Made by a program: the position numbers and the translations under genes. A stretch of DNA of 64,000 bases from an uncultured Robinsoniella sp. (GTDB taxonomy: Bacteria; Bacillota; Clostridia; Lachnospirales; Lachnospiraceae). The stretch spans positions 186,001 through 250,000 of the forward strand of contig UQGG01000001.1 of the NCBI GenBank assembly GCA_900540475.1. Reading direction: 5' to 3'. The notes beneath the pieces were generated by a model, which saw nothing but the letters and a program-made list of their open reading frames with translations, searched no databases and was not told the DNA's origin. How positions within the stretch are numbered: the first letter of the stretch is position 1; each line of letters opens with the position of its first letter. This document shows positions 8,336 to 17,418 of the stretch, in pieces.

Positions 8336-9439
8336 ATGGCAGGATCAACATTTGGCAATCAATTTAAAATAACGACCTGGGGAGAATCACACGGAAAAGG
8401 CATCGGTGTCGTCGTAGACGGATGTCCGGCAGGGCTGGCTCTCTGCGAGGAGGATATACAAAAGAATTTAGACCGGAGAAAACCCGGGCAGAGTAAATAT
8501 TCCACTCCGCGCAAGGAAGACGATGCGGTAGAAATCCTCTCCGGTGTTTTTGAAGGAAAAACAACAGGGACTCCGATTTCCATGATTGTTTATAATAAAA
8601 CGCAGCGCTCTTCTGATTATGGAGAAATCGCTGATTACTACAGACCGGGACATGCCGATCTGACTTATGACACGAAATACGGCTTCCGGGACTACCGCGG
8701 AGGCGGACGTTCATCCGGAAGAGAAACCATCGGCCGTGTAGCCGGAGGTGCCATCGCTATTAAAATCCTGGATCTGCTGGGCGTACAGCTTCTGACTTAT
8801 ACCAGATCCATCGGTCCGGTCAAAATAGATAATAATAATTTCGACCGTAGTATTATTTCCCAAAATCCGCTATATATGCCAGATGCTGAGGCAGCCCAGC
8901 GTGCAGGTGCATTTTTAGAGGAATGCATGCAGCATGGTGATTCCTCCGGCGGCATGATTGAATGTGTGGTAAAAAATATGATACCGGGCGTTGGTGATCC
9001 GGTATTTGAAAAATTAAATGCGAACCTGGGAAAAGCGCTGCTTTCCATAGGTGCTGTGAAGTCTTTTGAAATCGGTGACGGCATAGCGGTATCTCAGGCT
9101 CTTGGAAGTGAAAATAATGACCAGTATACCCTGTCTTCAGAAGGACATAAAGTGAAACTTACCAATCACTCCGGAGGAATCCTGGGTGGAATCAGTGATG
9201 GAAGCGAGATTCTGCTTCGGGTAGGAATCAAGCCGACACCATCTATAAAAAAAGAGCAGTCTACCATTACAAAGGATGGAAGAAGCATACAGATCAAAGT
9301 AAAAGGACGGCACGATCCTGTCATCGTTCCCCGCGCCGTTGTAGTGGTGGAATCCATGACGGCAATTACCTTACTGGACATGCTGTTTGCCAGCATGACA
9401 TCCCAGATGGATGGTCTGATCCGGTTTTTCCGAAGCTAA
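8336..9439 (+). CDS. aroC: Chorismate synthase
   Basis: 367 residues. The enzyme converts 5-enolpyruvylshikimate-3-phosphate to chorismate using reduced FMN, the last common step of aromatic amino acid synthesis, in the cytoplasm. Family signatures are clear: GNQFKITTWGESHGKGIGVV at the N terminus, DYRGGGRSSGRETIGRVAGG in the middle and GGISDGSEILLRVGIKPTPS toward the end. ATG at 8336 has AAGGAGG 7 bases upstream. It stands alone: its own promoter lies upstream and a strong bidirectional terminator follows, with no other aro genes nearby. Confidence 0.97.
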   Translation: MAGSTFGNQFKITTWGESHGKGIGVVVDGCPAGLALCEEDIQKNLDRRKPGQSKYSTPRKEDDAVEILSGVFEGKTTGTPISMIVYNKTQRSSDYGEIADYYRPGHADLTYDTKYGFRDYRGGGRSSGRETIGRVAGGAIAIKILDLLGVQLLTYTRSIGPVKIDNNNFDRSIISQNPLYMPDAEAAQRAGAFLEECMQHGDSSGGMIECVVKNMIPGVGDPVFEKLNANLGKALLSIGAVKSFEIGDGIAVSQALGSENNDQYTLSSEGHKVKLTNHSGGILGGISDGSEILLRVGIKPTPSIKKEQSTITKDGRSIQIKVKGRHDPVIVPRAVVVVESMTAITLLDMLFASMTSQMDGLIRFFRS

Positions 9440-9467
9440 TGGCCGGTACTTCGTAACCATTGGACGC

Positions 9468-9502
9468 AAAAAGGCAGCTGCAATCATGCAGCTGCCTTTT
9501 TT
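9468..9502. terminator. Bidirectional terminator between aroC and lactonase gene
   Basis: A perfect stem of AAAAAGGCAGCTGC (9468-9481) with its complement ending in TTTTTT (9488-9502), 6-base loop. A-run and T-run on opposite sides let it serve both convergent genes. Confidence 0.9.
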
Positions 9503-9515
9503 AATCTCGCTTTTC

Positions 9516-10571
9516 TTACTCTTCTATTTTTGAAATCAAAATACAATTCGGCGTTTCCACTTTAACTGGTTTGCCTTTCATGATCAATAACCCTTTTTCA
9601 TAATCAATGGTAAAGAAACGGATTTGATTGCTCTCATGATTGAGAACAACTAATGTTTTTTCATCCGGGAACACATCGATGTCTTTGGGGTAATCCCCGC
9701 TGATCGGTAAAATACATATTTCTTCCAGCTTGCCGTTATCCGGATTGATACGGAACACGCCGGCGCTGTTATCTCCTGCTGAAGAACAGTACAGGTATTT
9801 TCCGCTTGGTGCAATCTTAAGTCCGGAAGCTGCACATCCCCCTTCTTTCTGGTCCATAGGCGTGCGTACTGTCTGAATTAAGTCAAATTGCGGGGATTTT
9901 CCTGTACCGTCATAGGTATATACATTAATTTCATTGCTGAGTTCACAGATTACATATGCATATTTTCCATCCTTGCTGAAGCGGATGATCCTGGGTCCCG
10001 ATTCCAGTTCGCATCTTAAAATATCGTATAGTTTCAATTTTCCGGAGATCGGATTTACCGTATATAACTTTATATGGTCAATTCCATTGTCTACAACACA
10101 GAGATATTTTCCATCGGGTGTGGGCATTACACAGCTGATATGAGGTCTGAAGTTACGCTCAGCCACACTGCCGAGTCCTTTATGGAAAATGCCGTCCACC
10201 ACGCTGCCGAGGCGGCCGTCCTGGTGAATTCGAACTACGCTGACTTTACCGTCATGGTATCCCCCTACAAATAAAAACTTTCCGTCCAGGTCGGTGGAAA
10301 GAAAACATCCTCTCATACCATCGATATCCACCTGGTTAATCGGCTCTAAATCACCATTTGGAAATATTTTTAATACCTCAACACCTTCATCTGCTATGGA
10401 ATACAGATATTGTCCATTTGGAGATTTTGTAATATGGGATGCATTATTGACCGAAACTACATTTCGCTCTGCCATTGTCCCCTCTTCTATATTTAAATCA
10501 TAAATATGGATACCAACACTGCTTCCATGTGTATATGTACCTACATAAGCAACATATTTACTCTTGCTCAT
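9516..10571 (-). CDS. Lactonase family beta-propeller protein (6-phosphogluconolactonase type)
   Basis: 351 residues with the YbhE/Pgl-type seven-bladed propeller pattern: N-terminal YVAYVGTYTHGSSVGIHIYDL, repeated blades with PNGQYLYSI, DLDGKFLFVGG, TPDGKYLCVVDNG, SKDGKYAYVICEL and APSGKYLYCSS. Characterised relatives hydrolyse 6-phosphogluconolactone in the oxidative pentose phosphate pathway, but many family members have other lactone substrates, and no zwf or gnd gene is nearby. ATG at 10569-10571 has AAGGAGG 8 bases upstream. No signal peptide is seen, so it should be cytoplasmic. It diverges from the polyamine transport regulator. Confidence 0.82.
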   Translation of the reverse strand: MSKSKYVAYVGTYTHGSSVGIHIYDLNIEEGTMAERNVVSVNNASHITKSPNGQYLYSIADEGVEVLKIFPNGDLEPINQVDIDGMRGCFLSTDLDGKFLFVGGYHDGKVSVVRIHQDGRLGSVVDGIFHKGLGSVAERNFRPHISCVMPTPDGKYLCVVDNGIDHIKLYTVNPISGKLKLYDILRCELESGPRIIRFSKDGKYAYVICELSNEINVYTYDGTGKSPQFDLIQTVRTPMDQKEGGCAASGLKIAPSGKYLYCSSAGDNSAGVFRINPDNGKLEEICILPISGDYPKDIDVFPDEKTLVVLNHESNQIRFFTIDYEKGLLIMKGKPVKVETPNCILISKIEE

Positions 10572-10619
10572 TTTCTTATCCTCCTTAGCTGAAAAACTTA
10601 TGTCTCATTAATTTCTTCT

Positions 10620-10648
10620 ATCTTACCATAAACTAATCTATTTGTTAA
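10620..10648 (-). promoter_or_regulatory. Promoter for lactonase gene
   Basis: Minus-strand TTAACA (10643-10648), 17 bases, TAAGAT (10620-10625). It overlaps one arm of an inverted repeat in the divergent region. Confidence 0.5.
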
Positions 10649-10732
10649 TAGAAATCAGAAGAAAAATTTAGCAAATAGTTAGTGACAATCAGCCCATTCT
10701 ATGCTATATTGTTTCTGTTTACAATTGCTAAA
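10632..10732. promoter_or_regulatory. Inverted repeats in the divergent promoter region, possible XRE-cupin operator
   Basis: TTTAGCAA (10667-10674) is repeated inverted as TTGCTAAA (10725-10732). The longer ACTAATCTATTTGTTAA (10632-10648) is imperfectly inverted at 10667-10683. They flank the promoters of the lactonase gene and of the regulator gene, a typical autoregulatory arrangement; binding is inferred. Confidence 0.35.
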
Positions 10733-10771
10733 CTTTATGTTTATTTATACTATTAGTTAAGAGGTAGAAAA

Positions 10772-11311
10772 ATGGTTATCGGACAAAAGCTAAAAGAACT
10801 GCGTATTGCCAAGGGGCTGACCCAGGAAGAACTGGCTGACAGGGCTGAACTTTCCAAAGGTTTTATTTCCCAGCTGGAACGGGATCTGACTTCGCCGTCT
10901 ATTGCCACTCTGGTGGATATACTCCAGTGTCTGGGGACCAATCTGAATGAATTTTTCTGTGAAACCACAGAGGAACAGGTCGTTTTTCATGACACAGACT
11001 ATTTTCAAAAGGTTGACTCTGAATTTTTCAATAAAATTGAATGGATCATTCCCAATGCCCAGAAGAACATTATGGAGCCGATCCGTCTGACTTTAGAGCC
11101 CGGCGGAAGCACTTATCCGGACAATCCCCATGAGGGGGAAGAATTTGGATATGTATTACAGGGGAATATTACCCTGTATATTGGTAAACGTATCTATAAG
11201 GTAAAAAAGGGAGAATCTTTTTATTTTAACCCAAGCCAAAGACATTATATTAAAAATACAGGGAAAAGCAGCGCTGTCCTGATCTGGGTCAGCTCTCCGC
11301 CCAGCTTTTAA
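10772..11311 (+). CDS. XRE-family regulator with C-terminal cupin domain
   Basis: 179 residues. Residues ~5-60 form a helix-turn-helix (GLTQEELADRAELSKGFISQLE), and residues ~105-175 form a small-molecule-binding cupin (HEGEEFGYVLQGNITLYIG, later NPSQRHYIKNTG). This architecture matches PuuR-type regulators of polyamine metabolism. It sits 15 bases upstream of potA and heads the transport operon, so it most likely controls polyamine uptake and perhaps the divergent lactonase. The ribosome site AAGAGG lies just before ATG 10772. The ligand is inferred from context only. Confidence 0.85.
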   Translation: MVIGQKLKELRIAKGLTQEELADRAELSKGFISQLERDLTSPSIATLVDILQCLGTNLNEFFCETTEEQVVFHDTDYFQKVDSEFFNKIEWIIPNAQKNIMEPIRLTLEPGGSTYPDNPHEGEEFGYVLQGNITLYIGKRIYKVKKGESFYFNPSQRHYIKNTGKSSAVLIWVSSPPSF

Positions 11312-11326
11312 ATCAGGAGGTACGAC

Positions 11327-12400
11327 ATGAGTAATAAATTAATCGACTTAACACATATAACAAAATCTTATGATGGGCAAAAAGTATTGGATGACCTGAA
11401 TCTCTATATACGGCAGAACGAATTTTTAACCCTGCTTGGTCCAAGCGGCTGCGGCAAGACTACCACACTGCGTATTCTGGGCGGGTTTGAAAATCCTGAC
11501 AGCGGCAATGTAATCTTTGACGGCAAAGACATTACCAACCTGCCGGCAAATAAACGACAGTTAAATACAGTATTTCAAAAATATGCGCTTTTTACCCATA
11601 TGACCATTTCTGAAAATATAGCATTCGGTCTGAAAATCAAAAATAAAAGCAAAAGTTATATCAATGATAAAATAAAATATGCTTTAAAACTGGTTAATCT
11701 GGAGGGATATGAGAACCGCTCTCCCGATTCCTTAAGCGGCGGCCAGCAGCAGCGTATTGCAATTGCAAGGGCCATTGTAAATGAACCGAAAGTGCTACTT
11801 CTGGACGAACCTCTGGGGGCGCTTGACTTAAAACTGCGCCAGGATATGCAGTATGAATTAATCCGCCTTAAAAATGAACTGGGCATTACCTTTATTTATG
11901 TGACACATGACCAGGAAGAAGCTTTGACCATGTCAGATACCATCGTGGTAATGAACCAGGGATACATTCAGCAGATTGGTTCTCCCGAAGATATCTACAA
12001 TGAGCCGGAGAATGCATTTGTGGCTGATTTTATCGGTGACAGCAATATTATCGCGGCAACCTTTATGGAAGATAAACTCGTTAAAATCCTGGGTGTGCCC
12101 TTCCCTTGTGTGGATGTGGGCTTTGGGCATAACAAACCTGTGGATGTGGTCATCCGTCCCGAAGACATTGATCTTGTGAAACCAGAAGAAGGAACAATAA
12201 CGGGTGTGGTAACTCATCTGATCTTCAAAGGCGTGCACTATGAAATGGAAGTACTTTCCAATAATCATGAATGGCTTGTACACAGCACAGACCTCTTCCC
12301 GGTGGGAACGGAAGTGGGCATCCATGTAGATCCTTTTGATATTCAGATTATGAACAAACCTATTTCAGAAGATGAGGAGGCGGTAAATATTGAAGAGTAA
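11327..12400 (+). CDS. potA: Spermidine/putrescine ABC transporter ATP-binding protein
   Basis: 357 residues. Walker A GPSGCGKTT, Q-loop region NTVFQKYALFTHMT, signature LSGGQQQRIAIARA, Walker B VLLLDEPLGALD and the switch His in YVTHDQEEA are all present, followed by a C-terminal TOBE-like regulatory domain (VVIRPEDIDLV). It powers import of polyamines through PotB and PotC. It starts 15 bases after the regulator gene with a good AGGAGG site, and its last 11 bases overlap the start of potB, indicating translational coupling. Confidence 0.93.
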   Translation: MSNKLIDLTHITKSYDGQKVLDDLNLYIRQNEFLTLLGPSGCGKTTTLRILGGFENPDSGNVIFDGKDITNLPANKRQLNTVFQKYALFTHMTISENIAFGLKIKNKSKSYINDKIKYALKLVNLEGYENRSPDSLSGGQQQRIAIARAIVNEPKVLLLDEPLGALDLKLRQDMQYELIRLKNELGITFIYVTHDQEEALTMSDTIVVMNQGYIQQIGSPEDIYNEPENAFVADFIGDSNIIAATFMEDKLVKILGVPFPCVDVGFGHNKPVDVVIRPEDIDLVKPEEGTITGVVTHLIFKGVHYEMEVLSNNHEWLVHSTDLFPVGTEVGIHVDPFDIQIMNKPISEDEEAVNIEE

Positions 12401-13205
12401 ACGACTTTTAGCCGGACCATATCTGTTCTGGGCGGTTTCCTTTATCATTATCCCGCTTCTGATGATCGTATATTACGGTCTGACTGCGGAAGATAAAACT
12501 TTCACTCTTATGAATATCGCCAGGATTACCACAGCAGAAAACTTAAAAGCGCTGGGACTGGCGATCCTGCTGGCTGTGATCAGTACCGTGATCTGCCTGA
12601 TTCTGGCATATCCGCTGGCGATGATTTTAAGTTCCTCCAATATGAATCAGTCCAGTTTCATTGTTTTGATTTTTATTTTACCTATGTGGATGAACTTTTT
12701 GTTAAGAACGATGGCATGGCAGAATCTTCTGGAAAAGAACGGAGTTCTGAATGATATTCTGACGTTTTTTCATTTGGCACCGTTAGAGATTATCAATACG
12801 CCCTATGCGATTGTACTGGGTATGGTGTATAATTTTCTCCCTTTTATGGTACTTCCCTTATATAATATTCTGAGTAAAATAGATAAGGATGTGATCAATG
12901 CAGCAAAGGATTTAGGTGCCAACGATTTTCAGACATTTGTAAAAATTACTTTTCCCCTGAGCCTTCCCGGCATCATCAGCGGAATTACCATGGTTTTCGT
13001 TCCGGCACTTACGACTTTTGTAATATCCGACCTGCTGGGTGGAGGCAAGATTTTATTGATCGGTAATGTAATTGAGCAGACCTTTAAACAGGGAAGCAAC
13101 TGGAATCTGGGCAGCGGACTGTCCCTTGTACTGATGGTATTCGTAATCGCAAGTATGGCGCTGGTTTCCAAATACGATAAAGATGGAGAGGGGGCTACAT
13201 TCTAA
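12390..13205 (+). CDS. potB: Spermidine/putrescine ABC transporter permease
   Basis: 271 residues with about six membrane helices and the inner-membrane permease EAA-type loop (AAKDLGANDFQTFVKITFPLSLPGIISG) that contacts the ATPase. It pairs with the PotC half of the next gene to form the polyamine channel. The likely start is TTG at 12390, with GAGGAGG about 9 bases upstream inside the end of potA; no nearer ATG fits. Its stop codon TAA shares one base with the ATG of potCD. Confidence 0.92.
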   Translation: MKSKRLLAGPYLFWAVSFIIIPLLMIVYYGLTAEDKTFTLMNIARITTAENLKALGLAILLAVISTVICLILAYPLAMILSSSNMNQSSFIVLIFILPMWMNFLLRTMAWQNLLEKNGVLNDILTFFHLAPLEIINTPYAIVLGMVYNFLPFMVLPLYNILSKIDKDVINAAKDLGANDFQTFVKITFPLSLPGIISGITMVFVPALTTFVISDLLGGGKILLIGNVIEQTFKQGSNWNLGSGLSLVLMVFVIASMALVSKYDKDGEGATF

Positions 13206-15076
13206 TGAAAAAAGCGGCACAAAAAATTTACCTGATCATCATTTTCATTTTACTGTATGCACCCATTGCAACATTGATTGTACTCTCCTTTAACGCATCC
13301 AAAACCCGTGCCAAATGGGGCGGATTTACTTTAAAGTGGTATAAGGCGCTCTTCCAGAATGAGCAGATTATGAATGCTTTTTACACAACGCTGATTATCG
13401 CACTGCTCTCCGCTCTGATTGCCACCTTAATCGGAACCATGGCAGCTATCGGCATACAGAGCATGAAACGCAAATACCGCACCCTGTTTAACGGCCTTGC
13501 CAACATACCAATGGTTAATGCCGAAATCGTAACCGGTGTCTCTCTCATGCTGCTTTTCATTGCCTTTCATGTGACTCTGGGATTTAGTACAATCCTGATG
13601 GCGCACATTACGTTCAATATTCCATATGTTATGTTGAGTGTAGCTCCAAAGCTGAAGCAGACCAAACGAAGTACTTATGAGGCAGCACTGGACCTGGGCG
13701 CTTCTCCGTTATATGCCTTTTTTAAAGTTGTATTCCCGGATATTATGCCTGGTGTATTGTCTGGATTCCTACTGGCATTTACCATGTCCCTGGATGATTT
13801 TGTAATAACCCACTTTACCAAGGGACCGGGTATTGACACTTTATCCACAAAAATTTATACGGAAGTACGTAAGGGAATCAAGCCGGAAATGTATGCACTT
13901 TCCACGCTTCTGTTTGTTTCTGTACTGGTTCTGCTGATTCTGGTGAATATGTCACCGAAAGAACAGGTTCCGGATAAGAAGACAGAGGCTAAAAAGAAAA
14001 CAAAGCTCACCGGTGTATTTAAGAAAGCTGTTCCGGCACTTATGGCAGCTGTAATCGTGATCGGAGGCTTTTATTATGGCTCCCAGGGCTCTATAGCAGG
14101 GGATAACAAGGTGATTGTCTATAATTGGGGCGAATATATGGATCCGGAAGTCATCACCAAGTTTGAGGCGGAAACAGGCATCGACGTGATCTATGAGGAA
14201 TACGAGACAAACGAAATTATGTATCCGAAAATAAAATCCGGTGCAATTGCATATGATGTAGTCTGCCCCTCCGATTATATGATCCAGCGTATGCAGGAAA
14301 ATGACCTGCTGGCGGAAATTAACTATGACAATGTTCCAAACATTAAAAATATCGGGAAAACTTATCTGGAGAAATCCAGGGAATTCGATCCGGATAATCT
14401 CTATTCCGTTCCATACTGCTGGGGAACAGTGGGTATTCTCTACAACAAGACCATGGTGGATGAACCTATTGACAGCTGGTCCGTACTGTGGGATCCGAAA
14501 TACAAGGATAATATTTTAATGCAGGACAGTGTCCGGGATGCCTTTGCCGTTGCGCTGAAAGAACTTGGGTATTCTTTAAATTCCTCTGACCTGGATGAAT
14601 TGACCGAGGCGAAAGATCTTTTGATTCAGCAAAAGCCATTAGTTCAGGCTTATGTCATTGATCAGGTACGCGATAAGATGATCGGAAATGAGGCTGCACT
14701 GGGCGTTATTTATTCCGGTGAAGCAATCTATACCAAGACAGAGAATCCGGATCTGGAATATGTGGTGCCAAAAGAAGGTTCCAATATGTGGATAGATTCC
14801 TGGGTAATACCAAAGAATGCGGAACACAAAGAAAATGCAGAAGCTTTCATTAACTTCTTATGCCGTCCGGATATCGCACTGATGAATTTTAATTACATTA
14901 CCTATTCTACGCCCAATACGGAGGCGCGTAAAATGATAGAGGATGATGAGATCCGCAACAGCCCTGTTGCTTACCCGGATGATTCCGTATTAAGCCGCTG
15001 TGAAACCTTCCGCTATCTGGGCGATAAGGTTGACCAGACTTACAATGAATTATGGAACAAAGTAAAATCAAATTAG
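13205..15076 (+). CDS. potCD: PotC-PotD fusion: polyamine permease joined to its substrate-binding protein
   Basis: 623 residues in one uninterrupted frame. Residues 1-260 are a PotC permease with six helices and an EAA loop (EAALDLGASPLYAFFKVVFPDIMPG). A charged cytoplasmic linker (KEQVPDKKTEAKKKTK) leads to one more membrane helix (~277-293), and residues ~300-623 are a PotD-type periplasmic-binding fold (VIVYNWGEYMDPEVITKFE; NYITYSTPN). The binding domain is thus tethered outside the cell by a membrane helix instead of a lipid anchor. The start overlaps the potB stop by one base. Fusion of the two is known in Firmicutes; polyamine preference is inferred from homology. Confidence 0.93.
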   Translation: MKKAAQKIYLIIIFILLYAPIATLIVLSFNASKTRAKWGGFTLKWYKALFQNEQIMNAFYTTLIIALLSALIATLIGTMAAIGIQSMKRKYRTLFNGLANIPMVNAEIVTGVSLMLLFIAFHVTLGFSTILMAHITFNIPYVMLSVAPKLKQTKRSTYEAALDLGASPLYAFFKVVFPDIMPGVLSGFLLAFTMSLDDFVITHFTKGPGIDTLSTKIYTEVRKGIKPEMYALSTLLFVSVLVLLILVNMSPKEQVPDKKTEAKKKTKLTGVFKKAVPALMAAVIVIGGFYYGSQGSIAGDNKVIVYNWGEYMDPEVITKFEAETGIDVIYEEYETNEIMYPKIKSGAIAYDVVCPSDYMIQRMQENDLLAEINYDNVPNIKNIGKTYLEKSREFDPDNLYSVPYCWGTVGILYNKTMVDEPIDSWSVLWDPKYKDNILMQDSVRDAFAVALKELGYSLNSSDLDELTEAKDLLIQQKPLVQAYVIDQVRDKMIGNEAALGVIYSGEAIYTKTENPDLEYVVPKEGSNMWIDSWVIPKNAEHKENAEAFINFLCRPDIALMNFNYITYSTPNTEARKMIEDDEIRNSPVAYPDDSVLSRCETFRYLGDKVDQTYNELWNKVKSN

Positions 15077-15088
15077 GAGGTATTTATT

Positions 15089-15595
15089 ATGAGTTTTAAA
15101 GAAATCAAAGCAACTGAATTACAGAAAAATCCTTTTCAGATGATTGGAAAAGAATGGCTGCTGGTTACAGCAAAAAATGGTGACAAATGCAATACGATGA
15201 CTGCATCCTGGGGTGGTGTGGGTATTATGTGGGGAAAGAATGTCGCTTATGTTTTTATCCGCCCTCAGCGTTATACCAAAGAATTCATAGATGCATCATC
15301 CACATTTTCACTGTCTGTACTGGATGAATCTTACCGCAAGACTTTAACTTACCTGGGCACTGTCTCCGGAAGAGACGAAGATAAAATAGAAAAATCCGGG
15401 CTTACAGTTGCACTGGAAGAAGAGACCCCGTACTTTGAAGAAGCCGAAACCGTGATGGTTTGCCGCAAACTCTATGCCCAGGAATATGATCCTGCCTGCT
15501 TTATCGATAAGAGCTGTGACGAAAAGTGGTATCCTCAGAAGGATTATCATACCATGTATATTGTGGAAATAGAAAAAGTTCTGGTGAAAGAATAA
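15089..15595 (+). CDS. Flavin reductase-like FMN-binding protein
   Basis: 168 residues of the FMN-binding split-barrel flavin reductase family: CNTMTASWGGVGIMWGKNV near residues 31-49 and FIRPQRYTKEFIDASSTFSLSVL match the flavin pocket of this group. Relatives use NAD(P)H to reduce flavin or act as small flavoproteins in anaerobes; the partner is unknown. It begins 12 bases after potCD with an AGGAGG site and is followed by a strong terminator, so it is the last gene of the polyamine operon. Its link to polyamines is not obvious. Confidence 0.83.
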   Translation: MSFKEIKATELQKNPFQMIGKEWLLVTAKNGDKCNTMTASWGGVGIMWGKNVAYVFIRPQRYTKEFIDASSTFSLSVLDESYRKTLTYLGTVSGRDEDKIEKSGLTVALEEETPYFEEAETVMVCRKLYAQEYDPACFIDKSCDEKWYPQKDYHTMYIVEIEKVLVKE

Positions 15596-15639
15596 CATGT
15601 AAATGAATTAAAACATTGTAATGGAATTATGATATAAAA

Positions 15640-15690
15640 TACGCAAAAAAGTGATGCCGGAAAATGAATCCGGCATCACTTTTTTGCGTA
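15640..15690. terminator. Bidirectional terminator after the pot operon
   Basis: A 21-base perfect inverted repeat (15640-15660 and 15670-15690) with a 9-base loop; stem TGATGCCGG/CCGGCATCA flanked by A6 and T6, so it works for both the pot operon and the converging symporter gene. Confidence 0.92.
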
Positions 15691-15751
15691 TTCCAAATGA
15701 AATTTTTAATTGTGGCTGCCGCTCTCATGCAGTAAAAACCCTTTACAATCC

Positions 15752-17119
15752 TTAGAAGAATTTCACTACATATCCCTGAATAAAGATTGCCAGTACAATA
15801 ATCGGCAGTATCCAGGTCACATATACCCTTGCCCAGCCAGGGAACTTCATCCCTTTTCCGGCATTGGCCTCTGCCGTAAACTTCTTAAATCCCCATCCAT
15901 AGCGGCTGGTACAAAATAAAAGATATACCAGGCTGCCAAGAGGCAGTAAATTGTTGCTGACGATGAAATCTTCCAGATCCAATACATTCGTTCCCGGTCC
16001 GAACGGTGTAAATCCGCTCAGCAGATTAAAGCCCAGCACACATGGCATGGAGAGAATAATGATTACGATCAGATTTACCGCAACTGCTTTTCCTCTGCTG
16101 CATCCGGTAAGGTCCATTGCAAAAGAAATAATATTCTCAAATACGGCAATGATGGTAGAAATGGCTGCAAAGGACATGAATAAGAAGAAAAGGCTTCCCC
16201 ATACTCTTCCGCCGCTCATTTCGTTAAATACATTTGGTAAAGTGATAAAAATCAGGCTGGGACCGCTGTCCGGTTTAATATTGTAAGCAAAACATGCCGG
16301 AAAAATAATTAAACCAGCCATAAGTGCTACAAAAGTATCCAGGATGGTAACACTTATTGCTTCTCCTGTCAGTGAACGGTCTTTGCCGATATAACTGCCG
16401 AAAATAGCAAGTGCTCCGATACCAAGACTCAAGGTAAAAAATGCCTGCCCCATGGCAGCAAATATACTCTCGGAAATCCCGGATTCCACCAGTTTATGAA
16501 AGTCCGGATATAAATAAAATTTAAGTCCGGTTGAACTGCCTTCTAACAATATGGAACGGACAGCCAGAATAATCATAAGTGCCAGCAGGCTGACCATCAT
16601 AACCTTAGTTATTTTTTCAACGCCATTTTTTAAACCTTTTGCGCAGATTCCAAAACATACGATGACAACGGCGATCATGCAGACAGTCATAAGCACCGGC
16701 TGCCCCATCAAATCTCCAAAAGCTCCGGATACCTGTTCCGCGTTCATTCCTTCAAACTGTCCGGCAGCCATTTTGAAGAAATAGAGAATCATCCAGCCGC
16801 CGATGGTAGTATAGAACATCATCAGCAGATAATTTCCTGCAATTGCACCAAATTTGTATAAGTGCCATTTGGTTCCTTTGGGTTCCAGCACGTCAAATGA
16901 CAATGCTGCACTCTTCTGGCTTCCACGCCCAACCGCAAATTCCATTACAACAATGGGTAATCCAAGTATGAGCAGGAAAAATAAATAAACTAATACAAAT
17001 GCCGCCCCTCCATATTTTCCCGTAATATAGGGGAAACGCCATACATTTCCAAGCCCGATTGCACATCCAGCCGATATCAGGATAAAGCCCAATCGGGAGG
17101 AAAACTTCTCTCTCTCCAT
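15752..17119 (-). CDS. Sodium-dependent transporter of the neurotransmitter:sodium symporter family
   Basis: 455 residues with about eleven or twelve membrane helices. The first helix carries the sodium and substrate-binding motif GCAIGLGNVWRFPYITGKYGG, and later segments such as SLGIGALAIFGSYIG and AAISTIIAVFENIISF match bacterial LeuT/TnaT/MhsT-type transporters. These import amino acids (often Trp, Leu or other hydrophobic ones) with Na+. The substrate cannot be told from sequence. ATG at 17117-17119 has AAGGAG 7 bases upstream. Single gene, with a putative promoter and an inverted repeat upstream. Confidence 0.93.
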   Translation of the reverse strand: MEREKFSSRLGFILISAGCAIGLGNVWRFPYITGKYGGAAFVLVYLFFLLILGLPIVVMEFAVGRGSQKSAALSFDVLEPKGTKWHLYKFGAIAGNYLLMMFYTTIGGWMILYFFKMAAGQFEGMNAEQVSGAFGDLMGQPVLMTVCMIAVVIVCFGICAKGLKNGVEKITKVMMVSLLALMIILAVRSILLEGSSTGLKFYLYPDFHKLVESGISESIFAAMGQAFFTLSLGIGALAIFGSYIGKDRSLTGEAISVTILDTFVALMAGLIIFPACFAYNIKPDSGPSLIFITLPNVFNEMSGGRVWGSLFFLFMSFAAISTIIAVFENIISFAMDLTGCSRGKAVAVNLIVIIILSMPCVLGFNLLSGFTPFGPGTNVLDLEDFIVSNNLLPLGSLVYLLFCTSRYGWGFKKFTAEANAGKGMKFPGWARVYVTWILPIIVLAIFIQGYVVKFF

Positions 17120-17151
17120 ATCTGTCTCCTTTTAAAAGTTCTTTTCTAACT

Positions 17152-17180
17152 ATTTTACACGAATTTTGTATATATGAAAA
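17152..17180 (-). promoter_or_regulatory. Putative promoter for the NSS symporter
   Basis: Minus-strand TTTTCA (17175-17180), 17 bases, TAAAAT (17152-17157). The -35 box is weak, consistent with an activator or low expression. Confidence 0.35.
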
Positions 17181-17213
17181 GCAAAATCCGCTTTTTTCAA
17201 TAAATTTGGCAGA

Positions 17214-17239
17214 GATTTAAAGCGTTGATGCTTTAAATC
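17214..17239. promoter_or_regulatory. Perfect 10-base inverted repeat upstream of the NSS symporter
   Basis: GATTTAAAGC (17214-17223) and GCTTTAAATC (17230-17239) with a 6-base loop, about 35 bases upstream of the putative -35 box. It could be a regulator site or a hairpin; nothing decides which. Confidence 0.35.
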
Positions 17240-17311
17240 GTTAAGTTGTATAAGCAATAAATACTTTTTATAAGAGCAAGCCTCCAAATATAATAATTTT
17301 TACAACTGCAT

Positions 17312-17340
17312 TTGACACTCCTACGTTGTTCGTGTAAACT
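17312..17340 (+). promoter_or_regulatory. Promoter for the RluA-type gene
   Basis: TTGACA (17312-17317), 17 bases, TAAACT (17335-17340). Predicted transcription start near 17347. Confidence 0.65.
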
Positions 17341-17418
17341 AGAAAAGATTTTATCTCAGAAAATAGAAAGGTGCTGCCCCTGCTATTCCATATGGGGGCA
17401 ATAAAGACGAAAACACTT

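Noticed and set aside
14000..14110. Possible sequencing frameshift joining potC and potD
   Set aside because: The frame is continuous with a sensible linker and an anchoring helix, and no separate start or ribosome site for a PotD gene is seen; a real fusion is simpler.
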